Made by a program: the position numbers and the translations under genes. The notes beneath the pieces were generated by a model. That model was not told the DNA's origin. It saw only the letters and a list, made by a program, of their open reading frames with translations, and did not search any database. This document shows, in pieces, positions 34,203-42,991 of a stretch of 64,000 nt of DNA (position 1 is the stretch's first letter; every line of letters begins with the position of its first letter). Source of the stretch: Paraburkholderia sp. (lineage in GTDB: Bacteria > Pseudomonadota > Gammaproteobacteria > Burkholderiales > Burkholderiaceae); assembly GCF_024281035.1 (NCBI RefSeq), contig NZ_JAMXLH010000053.1, forward strand, positions 85,574 to 149,573. The letters run 5' to 3'.

Positions 34203-35147
34203 TCAGGAAACGGCAACCGAGCGGTTGCGCCCCTCGCGTTTGGCCCGATACAGGGCCGCATCGGCGTCGTTGATCATGGCCTCGTAGCCGGACGCGCCGG
34301 GGCGCGCCGCCGCGACGCCAATGCTCGCCGTCACGGGCACGGTCACGCCCAGCACCTCGACAGGCTTCTCGCCGATCGCCAGACGGACCTTCTCCGCCAC
34401 GCAGAGTGCGTCGGCGAGCGGCGTGAACGGCAGGATCAGTGCGAATTCCTCGCCGCCGAAGCGGCCGAACACATCCTGTTTGCGCACGACGTTCGAGACG
34501 CGCTGCGACATCACGCGCAACACCGCATCGCCGGCCACGTGGCCGAACTGGTCGTTGGTGCGCTTGAAATGGTCGAGATCGAACAGCAGCACCGAGAGGT
34601 CGCCGCCGCTGCGCTGCCAGCGGGCGAATTCGTCGGCGAGCTGCGTTTCGAAACAGCGCCGGTTCGCAATGCCGGTCAGGCCGTCGCGGTCGGCGTATTC
34701 GCGCAGCTTCTCGACCGCCTCTTCACGCTCGCGCTGCATGATGCTCACGTGCGTGACGTCCGTAATCGTCACGCAGACGGCGATCACCTCGCGCCCGCGC
34801 ATGAGCGGCATGAAGGTGCAATCCTGCTGCATGTAGTCGACGCCGCCCGTGATCGGGCGGTCGTGGTCGAAGCGGAACAGCCACGGCCGCTGCTCCCACG
34901 AGCTGAACGCGAAACTGCCGAGCTGGAACACGCTATTGACCTTGTGCGTGAGCCATGGGCGCGGCAGATCCGGGAACAGGTCGAAAATCGGGCGGCCGAT
35001 CGCGGCTTCTGCCGCGACCCCGCTGTGGTCCTGCATGAAGCGGTTCCACATCTGGACGTGCATGTCCCGGTCCAGCACGAAAATGCCGAAGCCGACCCGT
35101 TCGACGACGAGGTCGGACAGCGACAACTGGTCGACGGTCGCGTTCAT
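34203..35147 (-). CDS. PAS-GGDEF diguanylate cyclase
   Basis: A 314-residue protein with an N-terminal PAS-like sensor (about 10-130, VGFGIFVLDRDMHVQMWNRFM) and a GGDEF domain (about 150-312). The active-site motif is GGEEF in RFGGEEFALIL near 235, so the enzyme should make cyclic-di-GMP. The RxxD inhibitory site is present five residues before it (RKQD), so product feedback is expected. It is last in an operon with a response regulator and a CheC-like protein, with its ATG overlapping the end of the CheC gene by 4 bases. Confidence 0.9.
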   Translation of the reverse strand: MNATVDQLSLSDLVVERVGFGIFVLDRDMHVQMWNRFMQDHSGVAAEAAIGRPIFDLFPDLPRPWLTHKVNSVFQLGSFAFSSWEQRPWLFRFDHDRPITGGVDYMQQDCTFMPLMRGREVIAVCVTITDVTHVSIMQREREEAVEKLREYADRDGLTGIANRRCFETQLADEFARWQRSGGDLSVLLFDLDHFKRTNDQFGHVAGDAVLRVMSQRVSNVVRKQDVFGRFGGEEFALILPFTPLADALCVAEKVRLAIGEKPVEVLGVTVPVTASIGVAAARPGASGYEAMINDADAALYRAKREGRNRSVAVS

Positions 35148-35767
35148 AGGCTATGCAGCAAGGCGTCGATCGCCTGGCTCACATGCTGGATCGAGTCTTC
35201 GGCCATCAACATGACCAGATGGGCGCGAAACCGCTGGTCTTTCGACGCGAAGTTCACCTCGACGAGCAAGGCGAAATCCCAGGCGAGCAGGCCCGGCTGG
35301 AACACTTCGTCGAGCATGACGTGCTCGCCGAGCAGCCCCGGCTGGGTGAACACGGGCAGCCGCCCGAGCTGGTCGAGCATCGCCGACACGCACGCGCCCG
35401 TGAGCGCGTTCGCGACATCGAAGATCAGCTCGGTGTTCATCGGCGATTCGCGATCCGTCGCGGCGTAGGCTCCGCCGTTCAACGTGTACAGCGCCCCGAT
35501 CTCGTCGCTGCGGCAGATGACGAGCGCCTCGCCCTTGATCTCCGAGCGAAAGCCCTGGCGCACGGCGACCACCGGGCCGTCGATGCCCGTCATCTCGCGC
35601 AGGGCCAGCGCGGCCTCGCGCACCTCGACCACGCGAACGCGCGGAACCGACAGTTCGATGAATTCGTCGAGCAACGCCGAGAGGCGGGTCGCGGCCTGCC
35701 CCATGCCGAGATTGGCGATTTCCTGTAGCGCGTCGCGCTGCACTTCCGTAAGGATTCGATCAGGCAT
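35144..35767 (-). CDS. CheC-like phosphatase
   Basis: A 207-residue CheC/CheX/FliY-type protein. The N-terminal half carries the phosphatase signature LQEIANLGMGQAATRLSALL (E-x-x-N) near 14-33, and the C-terminal half a related site ELIFDVANALTGACVSAML near 112-130, in the two-fold repeated layout of CheC. CheC dephosphorylates phospho-receivers; the encoded receiver protein upstream is the obvious substrate. It overlaps both neighbours: its ATG lies 8 bases inside the response regulator gene and its stop overlaps the cyclase start by 4. Confidence 0.85.
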   Translation of the reverse strand: MPDRILTEVQRDALQEIANLGMGQAATRLSALLDEFIELSVPRVRVVEVREAALALREMTGIDGPVVAVRQGFRSEIKGEALVICRSDEIGALYTLNGGAYAATDRESPMNTELIFDVANALTGACVSAMLDQLGRLPVFTQPGLLGEHVMLDEVFQPGLLAWDFALLVEVNFASKDQRFRAHLVMLMAEDSIQHVSQAIDALLHSL

Positions 35768-36128
35768 ACAACCCGTACTCCTTCAGGATGGGTAGCAGCG
35801 CCTCCTGGGTCACCGGTTTCGCGACGAACGCCACTGCGCCGAGGTCGCGCACGCGCGCCTGGGCCAGCGGCTGGACATCCGCGGAAACGACGATCACGAA
35901 CGAATTGAGGTCCTCGTGCTGCAAGGTTTCAAGCACCTGGAAGCCCGTCATGCCGGGCATCGTGAGGTCGAGAAACATGACCGCCGCGCGGCCCGCGCGG
36001 TAGAGATCCAGCGCCTCGCGCCCGTTCGACGCATACGAAATCTCGACGTCCCAGTCGCCTGGCAGCGCCTTCGTGAGCACCTTTCGGGCAAGCAGCGAAT
36101 CGTCGGCAATCACGATGGGCAGGGACAT
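35760..36128 (-). CDS. Single-domain response regulator (CheY-like)
   Basis: A 122-residue stand-alone receiver from the ATG at 36128 (MSLPIVIADDSLLARKVL). The acidic pair is DD at 9-10, the phospho-accepting Asp is in MFLDLTMPGMTG near 54, and the Lys in FVAKPVTQ near 104. With no output domain, it must act through protein partners, presumably the CheC-like phosphatase and the PAS-GGDEF cyclase of the same operon. A frame extending upstream to 36380 exists but lacks receiver residues. It leads a leftward operon. Confidence 0.88.
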   Translation of the reverse strand: MSLPIVIADDSLLARKVLTKALPGDWDVEISYASNGREALDLYRAGRAAVMFLDLTMPGMTGFQVLETLQHEDLNSFVIVVSADVQPLAQARVRDLGAVAFVAKPVTQEALLPILKEYGLYA

Positions 36129-36718
36129 GGATATGCTTTGTGAGTGTGCGTGGGACGGACTGCGTTGTGATGGTTTAACGGCCGCACGCGCAGTTTCTTT
36201 AGGCCCGGCGCCGGCCACCCGGACTGCCGGCTCGGCACACGCAGCGAACAGGCGTGTGCGGGTGCGTCGCGAACACGCTCCCGCGTGGCGCAACCCCGAA
36301 CCGTGCCCATCCTGCCCCACATGAGAAAAGCCACCCCGTCCTGGCTCCGGCATGAAACATCGCCGTGAAAGACGCCTCAATTTATTGCGCGTTATTAACT
36401 TGGCGTGCCGGGGATTCTCGAATCATTCGAAATGAAATGCAACTCACCGATAATGGTGAAACGAAGAGGATTAACTCCAATTTGGCAATTTTCTGAAAAT
36501 ATTCGATCCGCCCCTCATTGAAGGACGATATTTTTCCTTTTGTGTACGTTTGCGCTTCGTGGATTTTCGCGAATTTGGTGCATTGAGCAAAATCCACCTG
36601 GTGAGATGCCGATGCGCAACGGCGCATAAAAACCGGTCTTTCTGTTACGGCACCGGAGCGCTGGCGCGCTCGTTTATGATGTCGGAAGCTTCTGCTGTCC
36701 GATTCCGCCCGACCAACG
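36129..36718. other. Intergenic region with an AT-rich core
   Basis: Divergent promoter region for the receiver operon and the hybrid kinase. Bases about 36375-36560 are clearly AT-richer than the rest of the window and rich in A/T tracts, which may be a promoter or a foreign remnant. An 81-residue leftward frame (36382-36627) is not convincing. No other feature was found. Confidence 0.5.
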
Positions 36719-39001
36719 ATGATTCCAGACCGGCCTGCACGGCCAGACGATCACACGCCCCCGCCGCCCCGCAATGACCATGCGCCGTTTCCGGCGGCGC
36801 CCGGTCACGACTTCACGGTGCGCCGCCGCACGCTGATCGCGCTCCTGATCGCAGCGATCGTGCTGCCGTGCATCTACGTCGCCGCCATGGCTTACAACGA
36901 CCTTCGCACGCGCGAGGCCGACGCGACCGACGCGGCGCTGCGCACGCTGCGCGTCGCCCAGGAGCACGCGTTGAAGGTCTTCGACATGAACGAGGCGCTC
37001 GAAGCGCGCATCGTCGAACTCGTGCATGGCGAGGACGACGACGCCATCCGGGCGAACGAGGCGCAGATCCACGAAAAACTCGACACGATCGGCGGCGGTT
37101 ATCCGCAAGTGGCGTCGGTATCGATTTTCGGACGCGACGGCGACCTGCTTGCGAGCAGCCGGCACTCGCCGCCGCCGCCCGTTTCGATTGCGACACGCGA
37201 AGACTTCACAGGCATTCGCAACGATCGCGCGATTGATCGCGTCTCGCGCGTGATGGTCAACCCGGTCAGCCACGAAGCCGTGTTCGATACCGGCATCGAG
37301 CGCCGCGACGACGCCGGTGCGTTCGCGGGCCTCGTTTCGATCGCGCTTCGGCCCGAATATTTCAGCGCGTTCTACCGCGACCTGCTGGGCGCGGGCTCGC
37401 CGATGAACATGGGACTCGTGCGCAGCGACGGCGCGATCCTCGCGCTCTATCCGCCGTCACACAGCAGCGCGACGAATATCACGCGGCACACGCCGTTCGA
37501 CGCGGCACTCGCGCGCGGCGCGGAGTCCGGCGTCGTGCGCACGCGCTCGCAGGTGGTCGGCGGCGACTTGATCGTTGCGTACCGGCGCGTCGGCTCGTAT
37601 CCGGTCTATGTGTCGTGCGGCTATCGCACGGCGGCGATCTGGGCGGACTGGTGGCGGCATCTGAGCGTGCTGGTCATCTCGATGTTCACGCCGTCCATTG
37701 CGCTCTGGTGCGTGATCTGGCTCTCGCTGCGCCGCCTCGCCGCCGAGGAGGAGGCCTGGGAGCGCTGGCAGGCCGAAGCCGCGATGCGCCGCTCGATCGA
37801 ATCGGCCTACCGGCAGTCGCGCAAGATGGAAGCGCTCGGAAACCTCGTCGGCAGCGTCGCGCACGACTTCAACAATCTGCTGATGATCGTCTCGGCGAAT
37901 GTGCAGATTGCACGGCGCCGCGGCGCGGCGGGCCTCGAACGCGAACTCTCGGCCGTCGAGCGCGCGCTCAAGAGCGGACAGTCGCTCACGCGCCAGTTGC
38001 TCGGCGTCGCGCGCAAGCAGCCGCTGCACACCGAGACCATTCACGTCGGCCGCTGGCTGCCGGCATGCCGCGAGCTGCTGTGCGCGTCGCTCGGCGCAAA
38101 AGTCTCGCTCGTGATCGACGTCGCCGATGACGTCTGGCCCGTGCTGGTCGACGTCGCCGAATTCGAGCTTGCGCTCATCAACCTCGCGGTCAACGCGCGC
38201 GACGCCATGCCCAACGGCGGGCGCTTCACCGTGCGCGCCCGCAACATCAGCTTCAGGCCGGGCGAAGGATTCCCGCTCGACGGCGACTTCGTGCAGGTCT
38301 CGCTGGAAGATACCGGCGTCGGCATGCCGCCCGACGTGCTCGCGCGCGCCTTCGAGCCGCTCTATACGACCAAGCCGAAGGGCACGGGCACCGGACTCGG
38401 CCTGCCACACGTGTTCGCGTTCTGCGAGCGCTCGGGCGGTCTCGCCGCAATCGACAGCGCAATCGGCGCGGGCACGTCGGTGCACCTGTACCTGCCGCGC
38501 GCGCTGTATGCGCCCGCCATCCAGCGCCCGCCCGCGCCGCCGAAGGAAGACACGAGGCCGCGAGAAGGTCTGCGCGTGCTGCTCGTGGAGGACAACGACG
38601 AAGTCGCGGCGGGCACCGAAGCGCTCCTGCAGATGATGGGGCACAAGGTGACCTGCGCCAACGATGCGACGAGCGCCTTGCCGCTGGTCGAGGCGGGATA
38701 CGCGGCCGGGCATGCGGACGGCGAATCCGCGCCGCGCTTCGACCTTGTCATCTCCGACATTCACATGCCGGGCGAGATGAACGGCATCGACCTCGCGGAA
38801 GCGGTGCAGGCCATCGAGCCGACGCTGCCGGTCATCCTCGTGACCGGCTACGCGGAGGAACTGGAGCGTGCGCGCCATGTCGACGTGCGGGTGCTGTCGA
38901 AGCCGTTCGATATTGGTCTGCTCGAAAAAATGCTCGAACAGATTCAGCGCGATCGGTCCGCGCGGGCGCGCCATGCGCGCGATGCGACGCTGGGTGGGTG
39001 A
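36719..39001 (+). CDS. Hybrid sensor histidine kinase
   Basis: A 760-residue membrane kinase. A disordered N-terminus is followed by a transmembrane helix near 37-57, a periplasmic PDC/Cache-like sensor (60-305), a second helix near 310-335, a HisKA domain with phosphoacceptor His in VGSVAHDFNNLLM near 381, a HATPase (N box NLAVNARDAMPNGG, G boxes DTGVGMP and GTGTGLGL) and a C-terminal receiver (about 620-740) with the phospho-Asp in DLVISDIHMPG near 680 and Lys in VLSKPFD. Such kinases relay to a receiver or phosphotransfer protein; no cognate output regulator is adjacent. Confidence 0.9.
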   Translation: MIPDRPARPDDHTPPPPRNDHAPFPAAPGHDFTVRRRTLIALLIAAIVLPCIYVAAMAYNDLRTREADATDAALRTLRVAQEHALKVFDMNEALEARIVELVHGEDDDAIRANEAQIHEKLDTIGGGYPQVASVSIFGRDGDLLASSRHSPPPPVSIATREDFTGIRNDRAIDRVSRVMVNPVSHEAVFDTGIERRDDAGAFAGLVSIALRPEYFSAFYRDLLGAGSPMNMGLVRSDGAILALYPPSHSSATNITRHTPFDAALARGAESGVVRTRSQVVGGDLIVAYRRVGSYPVYVSCGYRTAAIWADWWRHLSVLVISMFTPSIALWCVIWLSLRRLAAEEEAWERWQAEAAMRRSIESAYRQSRKMEALGNLVGSVAHDFNNLLMIVSANVQIARRRGAAGLERELSAVERALKSGQSLTRQLLGVARKQPLHTETIHVGRWLPACRELLCASLGAKVSLVIDVADDVWPVLVDVAEFELALINLAVNARDAMPNGGRFTVRARNISFRPGEGFPLDGDFVQVSLEDTGVGMPPDVLARAFEPLYTTKPKGTGTGLGLPHVFAFCERSGGLAAIDSAIGAGTSVHLYLPRALYAPAIQRPPAPPKEDTRPREGLRVLLVEDNDEVAAGTEALLQMMGHKVTCANDATSALPLVEAGYAAGHADGESAPRFDLVISDIHMPGEMNGIDLAEAVQAIEPTLPVILVTGYAEELERARHVDVRVLSKPFDIGLLEKMLEQIQRDRSARARHARDATLGG

Positions 39002-39169
39002 AACGCGGGGTGGATCGCGGCTTGAACCGGCGGCTTGAACCGGCGGCGCGAATCCTCGCGCGGTACGTGCGATTGCGCCGCCAGTCGGCGCGCGATGCGT
39101 ATTGGGCACATTCGCCACATTGGGCGCATCATGTGCTGCATGGCGATGCGTTCCGTCGAGGAGGTAGCC

Positions 39170-39853
39170 ATGAAACAGACCGTGACCGGTCGCTTCAAGA
39201 CCTGGAATGACGCGCTGCACGCGCAGGACGTGCTGATGATGAAGGGCTTCGAGGCAAGCGACATCGAAGTGCCCGCGCACAGTGAAGGTGTGCTCGCGGG
39301 AATCGAACGCCTCATCGGCGGCTTCTTCGCACACGACCCGCGCGCAGGCGGCGCACACGATGTGGACCCGACACAGCAACAGGCGCCCGAGGAGACCGTG
39401 CTCGTCGGCGTGCATGTCGTCGACGAAGTCCACGCGCTGCTCGCCCGCGACACGCTACGCGAAGAGCAAGCGCAAGACATCTCAACCCACGGATTAGGCT
39501 GGGCCTGGCCGGATCCAGGCACGCCCGGCGCGCGCGAGCATTCCGCGCTCGAGGAACTGGGGCTCGCGCAACTCGCCGATACAGTACGGCGGCGCGTTAC
39601 CGCCGCGCGTTCGCATACGCCGCAAGCGGATACGGAGGCCTCTGCGGATTTACATCATTCCGGCACCGAGGCTGAAGCTACAGTGCCGACCTCGGCGAGC
39701 GCACCAGGTGCGGGTGCCGTGATGGGCCACCATGTGGACGTGCCTGGCGCGCCTGAAGCAACGCGGCCTGGCCAAGGCGCTGCGCCACAGATCCCGGACG
39801 AATTCCTCGAATACGAGGACGACACGCCTTCACATCATCGGACGCTGCACTGA
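39170..39853 (+). CDS. Hypothetical protein with stress-protein-like N-terminus
   Basis: About 227 residues from ATG 39170, with GAGGAGG five bases before it, so the start is well supported. The first 110 residues look folded (RFKTWNDALHAQDVLMMKGFEASDIEVPAH), faintly like the YflT/general-stress-protein alpha/beta repeat. The C-terminal half is low complexity, acidic and proline-rich. Function unknown. It follows the hybrid kinase by 170 bp on the same strand but is not clearly in an operon. Confidence 0.55.
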   Translation: MKQTVTGRFKTWNDALHAQDVLMMKGFEASDIEVPAHSEGVLAGIERLIGGFFAHDPRAGGAHDVDPTQQQAPEETVLVGVHVVDEVHALLARDTLREEQAQDISTHGLGWAWPDPGTPGAREHSALEELGLAQLADTVRRRVTAARSHTPQADTEASADLHHSGTEAEATVPTSASAPGAGAVMGHHVDVPGAPEATRPGQGAAPQIPDEFLEYEDDTPSHHRTLH

Positions 39854-40309
39854 GCGCCCAGCCGTGGCAGCACGCTTGTGCGCGCTGCCACGCGCGTCTT
39901 CGCGGGAGCCGCACTGGCGGCCGATCATATGCAAGCGGAATCGATTGTGGATAAGTCGAAGAGCATGTGTTTTATCCACAATTTTTCTGGATAACCTTGT
40001 GGACAAATTACGCGAAGGCCCGATACCAACGGGCCTTGCGTGGGATTGGATTGACGAATTTCCACTGCTCACGTTTTAGGCGTCGTGCATATCGGCGCAC
40101 GCCAGTTCGTAGTGTGTCGATCGCATAAGCGCCAGCCAGTGACACAAAACGATCACCAATGGCGCAATGGCTAACGAGCGAGTCGACCTTTGTGAAGCAG
40201 GCCGACTAATACGTTCACAGTCGATGCGACGATGAAGCTGCACACGAGTGTGAAGCAAGATCCCCGCAGCGCGCGCCGATGGTATTCAGTGCGCCGGGCG
40301 ACGACGCGC
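39854..40309. other. Intergenic region containing the DnaA-box cluster
   Basis: Beside the DnaA boxes (separate entry) there are short frames and no gene. The AT-richer stretch 39935-40010 coincides with the boxes and could be part of an unwinding region. Confidence 0.5.
39946..40006. other. Cluster of four DnaA-box-like sites
   Basis: TGTGGATAA at 39946-39954 is the reverse complement of the consensus TTATCCACA, and TTATCCACA is perfect at 39972-39980. Near matches with one mismatch lie at 39986-39994 (TCTGGATAA) and 39998-40006 (TGTGGACAA). Four boxes within 61 bp in an AT-rich stretch about 1.1 kb from parA suggest a DnaA-bound part of the replication origin or a DnaA titration site. Perfect boxes were not seen elsewhere near the Rep gene. 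Confidence 0.75.
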
Positions 40310-40669
40310 TCAGCCGAAAAGAGCCTCGACGTTCTCGGGCGGGCGGCCAATCACGGCCCGGCCGTTTCGCACCACGATGGGCCGCTGGAGCAGAATCGGA
40401 TGACTCACAATTGCTTCGTAGAGCTGATCATCGGCGATATCGGCTGCGTCGAGACCCAGCTCCTTGTATTCGGCTTCGCCAGTGCGGATCATCTCGCGCA
40501 ACGGGCATCCAAGCATGGCGTGCAGTGCCTTCAACTGGTCGACGGTTAGCGGCGTCTTTTGATAGTCGATCACCTCGACCGGTTCATTCGTGGCATTGCA
40601 GGTCTGAGTAACAAGCTCGCAGGCAGAGCGGGACTTGGAGCAGCGGGGGTTGTGATAGATCGTAATCAT
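40310..40669 (-). CDS. ArsC/Spx-family arsenate-reductase-like protein
   Basis: A 119-residue protein with the ArsC-family N-terminus MITIYHNPRCSKSRSACELV (Cys near 10 in NPRCSKSR), the central VIDYQKTPLTVDQLKALHAML and the substrate pocket HPILLQRPIVVRNGRAVIGRPPENV (Arg near 97 in the R-P-I motif). The first residues resemble ArsC/YffB-type thioredoxin-fold enzymes, which use glutathione or glutaredoxin. Arsenate reduction is possible, but the exact substrate of this branch is often uncertain. It is transcribed leftward towards the DnaA boxes; no ars operon is nearby. Confidence 0.8.
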   Translation of the reverse strand: MITIYHNPRCSKSRSACELVTQTCNATNEPVEVIDYQKTPLTVDQLKALHAMLGCPLREMIRTGEAEYKELGLDAADIADDQLYEAIVSHPILLQRPIVVRNGRAVIGRPPENVEALFG

Positions 40670-40888
40670 GGGTGTGCAAAGACAGGGCAAGTGGACGGCG
40701 GGCACATCACGCGTGGCCAACCGGTCGGCAGGATTTTACCGGGGTCCCCGAGATGCTGCTGGAGCACCCGTCGTCCTGGCTGGAGCGATGCGTGGGTACG
40801 TGAATCCATCTATCGATAGATTCCGCTCGGGTGAGAGACGTGTGGCGTTGTATCTGATGATCGGTTCACCGTGCCCGCACTCGCGGGG

Positions 40889-40904
40889 CTTTATGCGCAT
40901 AAAG
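40889..40904. promoter_or_regulatory. parS-like 16-bp palindrome 1
   Basis: CTTTATGCGCATAAAG is a perfect palindrome. It shares TTTATGCGCATAAA with the parS motif reported for second chromosomes of Burkholderia, and should be the ParB binding and loading site. Confidence 0.85.
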
Positions 40905-41009
40905 CAACCGCCGACACCAGCCAGTGTCCATAACGAACTGCGACCAGCTCACACGAACAGTCAGCACCGGTATCGACTCTGATCGTGCAGTCACGATCCC
41001 GCGACGCAC

Positions 41010-41025
41010 CTTTATGCGCATAAAC
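41010..41025. promoter_or_regulatory. parS-like 16-bp palindrome 2
   Basis: CTTTATGCGCATAAAC keeps the palindromic core with an asymmetric last base pair. It lies 120 bp upstream of parA. Confidence 0.85.
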
Positions 41026-41129
41026 CTTAGCCAAATGGCTAATCCGCCGCCTGAATACAACAATAATCGTTGAATTGAAATTTATTCCCGGTAAAATCAC
41101 TAGCAATTTGCGAAACGGGAGAAAACCAA

Positions 41130-41792
41130 TTGGCGGCAGAGATAATCGCAGTCACGCAACAAAAGGGCGGGGTCGGCAAGAGCACGATTGCGATGCATCT
41201 CGGTGCCGCATTCCATGAGAAGGGAAAGCGAGTCCTCGTCGTCGATGCAGACGGCCAGAACACGCTAATTCATTGGGCCAGTGCTTCGGGTGACGACGAA
41301 GCCGGTATCCCGTTTCCCGTCGTGAATCTCTCCGAGGCCGGAGGCCAGATCCACCGGGAGATCAAGAAATTCATCGGGGATTACGACGTCATCGTGGTCG
41401 ACTGCCCACCGTCCATCACGGAAAAGGTGTCGGGCGTCGTGCTCCTCGCTGCATCGATTGCGGTTGTTCCCACGTCGTCGTCGCCTGCCGACTATTGGTC
41501 GAGCGTCGGGTTGGTCAAATTGATTCAGCAAGCACAGGTCATGAACGAGGATCTGCGTGCTGTATTCCTGCTCAACAAGACGGAAGAAAAGCGCATGCTC
41601 ACGCGCGAGCTAAAGCGAGCGCTCGAGGAACTCGGCTTTCCGTTGCTCAAGACGCAAATTCCGACGCGCGAAGCGTATAAGCAAGCGATGGCGCTCGGCC
41701 AAACGGTTCTGCAAATGAGCGACCGCGGCGCGCGACTGGCTGCTCTTGAGATACGCGCCGTCGCCGAGGAACTCACGGCGATGCTCCCCTGA
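41130..41792 (+). CDS. parA: ParA-family partition ATPase
   Basis: A 220-residue ParA/Soj-type ATPase without the N-terminal HTH of longer plasmid ParAs. The Walker A motif with the deviant lysine is QQKGGVGKSTIAMHL at 10-24, Walker A' is VLVVDADGQN near 35-44, and Walker B VIVVDCPPS near 88. It forms a dynamic gradient that moves ParB-parS complexes. The start is a TTG at 41130 with GGGAG upstream; no nearby ATG fits. parB follows 24 bp later with a parS site between the genes. It serves the replicon whose Rep protein is encoded convergently downstream. Confidence 0.93.
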   Translation: MAAEIIAVTQQKGGVGKSTIAMHLGAAFHEKGKRVLVVDADGQNTLIHWASASGDDEAGIPFPVVNLSEAGGQIHREIKKFIGDYDVIVVDCPPSITEKVSGVVLLAASIAVVPTSSSPADYWSSVGLVKLIQQAQVMNEDLRAVFLLNKTEEKRMLTRELKRALEELGFPLLKTQIPTREAYKQAMALGQTVLQMSDRGARLAALEIRAVAEELTAMLP

Positions 41793-41808
41793 CTTTATGC
41801 GCATAAAG
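41793..41808. promoter_or_regulatory. parS-like 16-bp palindrome 3 (between parA and parB)
   Basis: CTTTATGCGCATAAAG, identical to site 1, lies in the short gap between parA stop and parB start, close to the parB ribosome-binding region, where ParB binding may also dampen translation or transcription. Confidence 0.85.
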
Positions 41809-41816
41809 GACCCTGA

Positions 41817-42881
41817 ATGAAACCCTCACAATTTGCCAAAGGCTTTCAGGCGCGGCCTGACTCGACGAGCAGCGAAAAGCGTACGGCACTCGACCGCCTC
41901 AATGCGATCGATGGGCTCGTCCAGGACAAATCGCGTCCCCAGGATGACGCGGGCCGCTCGAGCCAGTTCCAGGCCGAAACCGCGATTCCCGCCGATGGTG
42001 CGCTCGACCCGGTCGAAAACGAATCATCCGAATATCGTACTTGGAGGGGAGAGCACGGCTACCGCCCCGGTCAGATCATCGAACTGCCATTGAAGGCGAT
42101 CAAGCCGAGCCCCTTCAATCCGCGATATTTCTACCTGAAGTCGTCGATTGCCGAACTCGCCGTCAATCTCGCCAAGCAAGGCCAGCAGCAAGCCATCCAC
42201 GTCATTCCCGACTACGCGGCGCCCGGCAGCTATTACGTCAGCGACGGTGGACGCCGCGTACGCGCCCTGAAGGAAGCGAACAAGGAAACGGTCAAGGCGA
42301 TCGTCGTCGATCTACCCGTTGGCATTCAAAGCTACAAGCTCGGCTATGATCTCAATGTCCAGCGAGATTCACAGACCGTTTTCGACAACGCGATTGTGTG
42401 GAAGCGGTTTATCGAAGAAAAATTCTTCCAGAGCCAGCGCGAACTCGCCGAACACCTTGGGCTTGATGAGTCGACCGTTGCGGTCGCACTTTCCATTGCG
42501 AAGCTGCCGGAATCGGTCATGCAGGAAATGGTCGCTCGCACCGACCGCTTCGGTTCGAACATGGCCTATCAGGTCGGCCGCTATCACGGGGCGCGCGGTA
42601 CGGACGCAACGTTACGCCTGATCAACCGGATTCTCGCGGACGATCTCAGCACGCGTCAGGTCGCCGATATCGTCAAGGGCAGGTCGAGCGCACAGGAAAG
42701 CCCCAAACCGGCTGGCCGTCAACGTTACGCGCAGCGACTTGAGATCAAGCTGGAGGGCGTATCCGTTGGCGATCTCAAATCATACGGGGACGACAGGCTG
42801 GAACTGCGGCTCAAGGGATTGTCGAAAGAGCGGCGCGACGAAATCCTGCATCAAATCGAGCAGATTCTGCAGACCAAATAA
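41817..42881 (+). CDS. parB: ParB-family partition protein
   Basis: A 354-residue ParB. The N-terminal CTPase/parS-loading region shows IIELPLKAIKPSPFNPRYF near 80 and SDGGRRVRALKEANKETV near 141-158 (the GGxRR-type arginine box). A helix-turn-helix segment with ELAEHLGLDESTVAVALSIAKLP is near 210-232 and contacts parS. A C-terminal dimerisation tail follows. It binds the three palindromes in this region and works with ParA in segregation. It begins eight bases after the third parS site. Confidence 0.93.
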   Translation: MKPSQFAKGFQARPDSTSSEKRTALDRLNAIDGLVQDKSRPQDDAGRSSQFQAETAIPADGALDPVENESSEYRTWRGEHGYRPGQIIELPLKAIKPSPFNPRYFYLKSSIAELAVNLAKQGQQQAIHVIPDYAAPGSYYVSDGGRRVRALKEANKETVKAIVVDLPVGIQSYKLGYDLNVQRDSQTVFDNAIVWKRFIEEKFFQSQRELAEHLGLDESTVAVALSIAKLPESVMQEMVARTDRFGSNMAYQVGRYHGARGTDATLRLINRILADDLSTRQVADIVKGRSSAQESPKPAGRQRYAQRLEIKLEGVSVGDLKSYGDDRLELRLKGLSKERRDEILHQIEQILQTK

Positions 42882-42991
42882 CAGCGGATGATTCGAGAGA
42901 CGACCCCAGCCTAACAGGCTGGGGATCGCATCGCCGGATTGCCCGGCAATGAGCAACTGAGCGCACGCTCAGAGCAAACCCAGATCCGGGC
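42882..42991. terminator. Inverted repeat between convergent parB and rep
   Basis: CCCCAGCC and GGCTGGGG (42904-42924) form an 8-bp stem with a 5-base loop (TAACA). There is no long T-run, so termination strength is uncertain. Confidence 0.45.

Larger units (their letters stand above)
40670..41129. promoter_or_regulatory. Intergenic region upstream of parA with two parS-like sites
   Basis: Contains two of the three parS-like palindromes (separate entries). It becomes AT-rich just upstream of parA (41050-41110), suggesting the parAB promoter. No gene is seen. Confidence 0.6.

Noticed and set aside
36382..36627. 81-residue leftward frame in the AT-rich island
   Set aside because: No ribosome site, no recognisable residues; likely chance.
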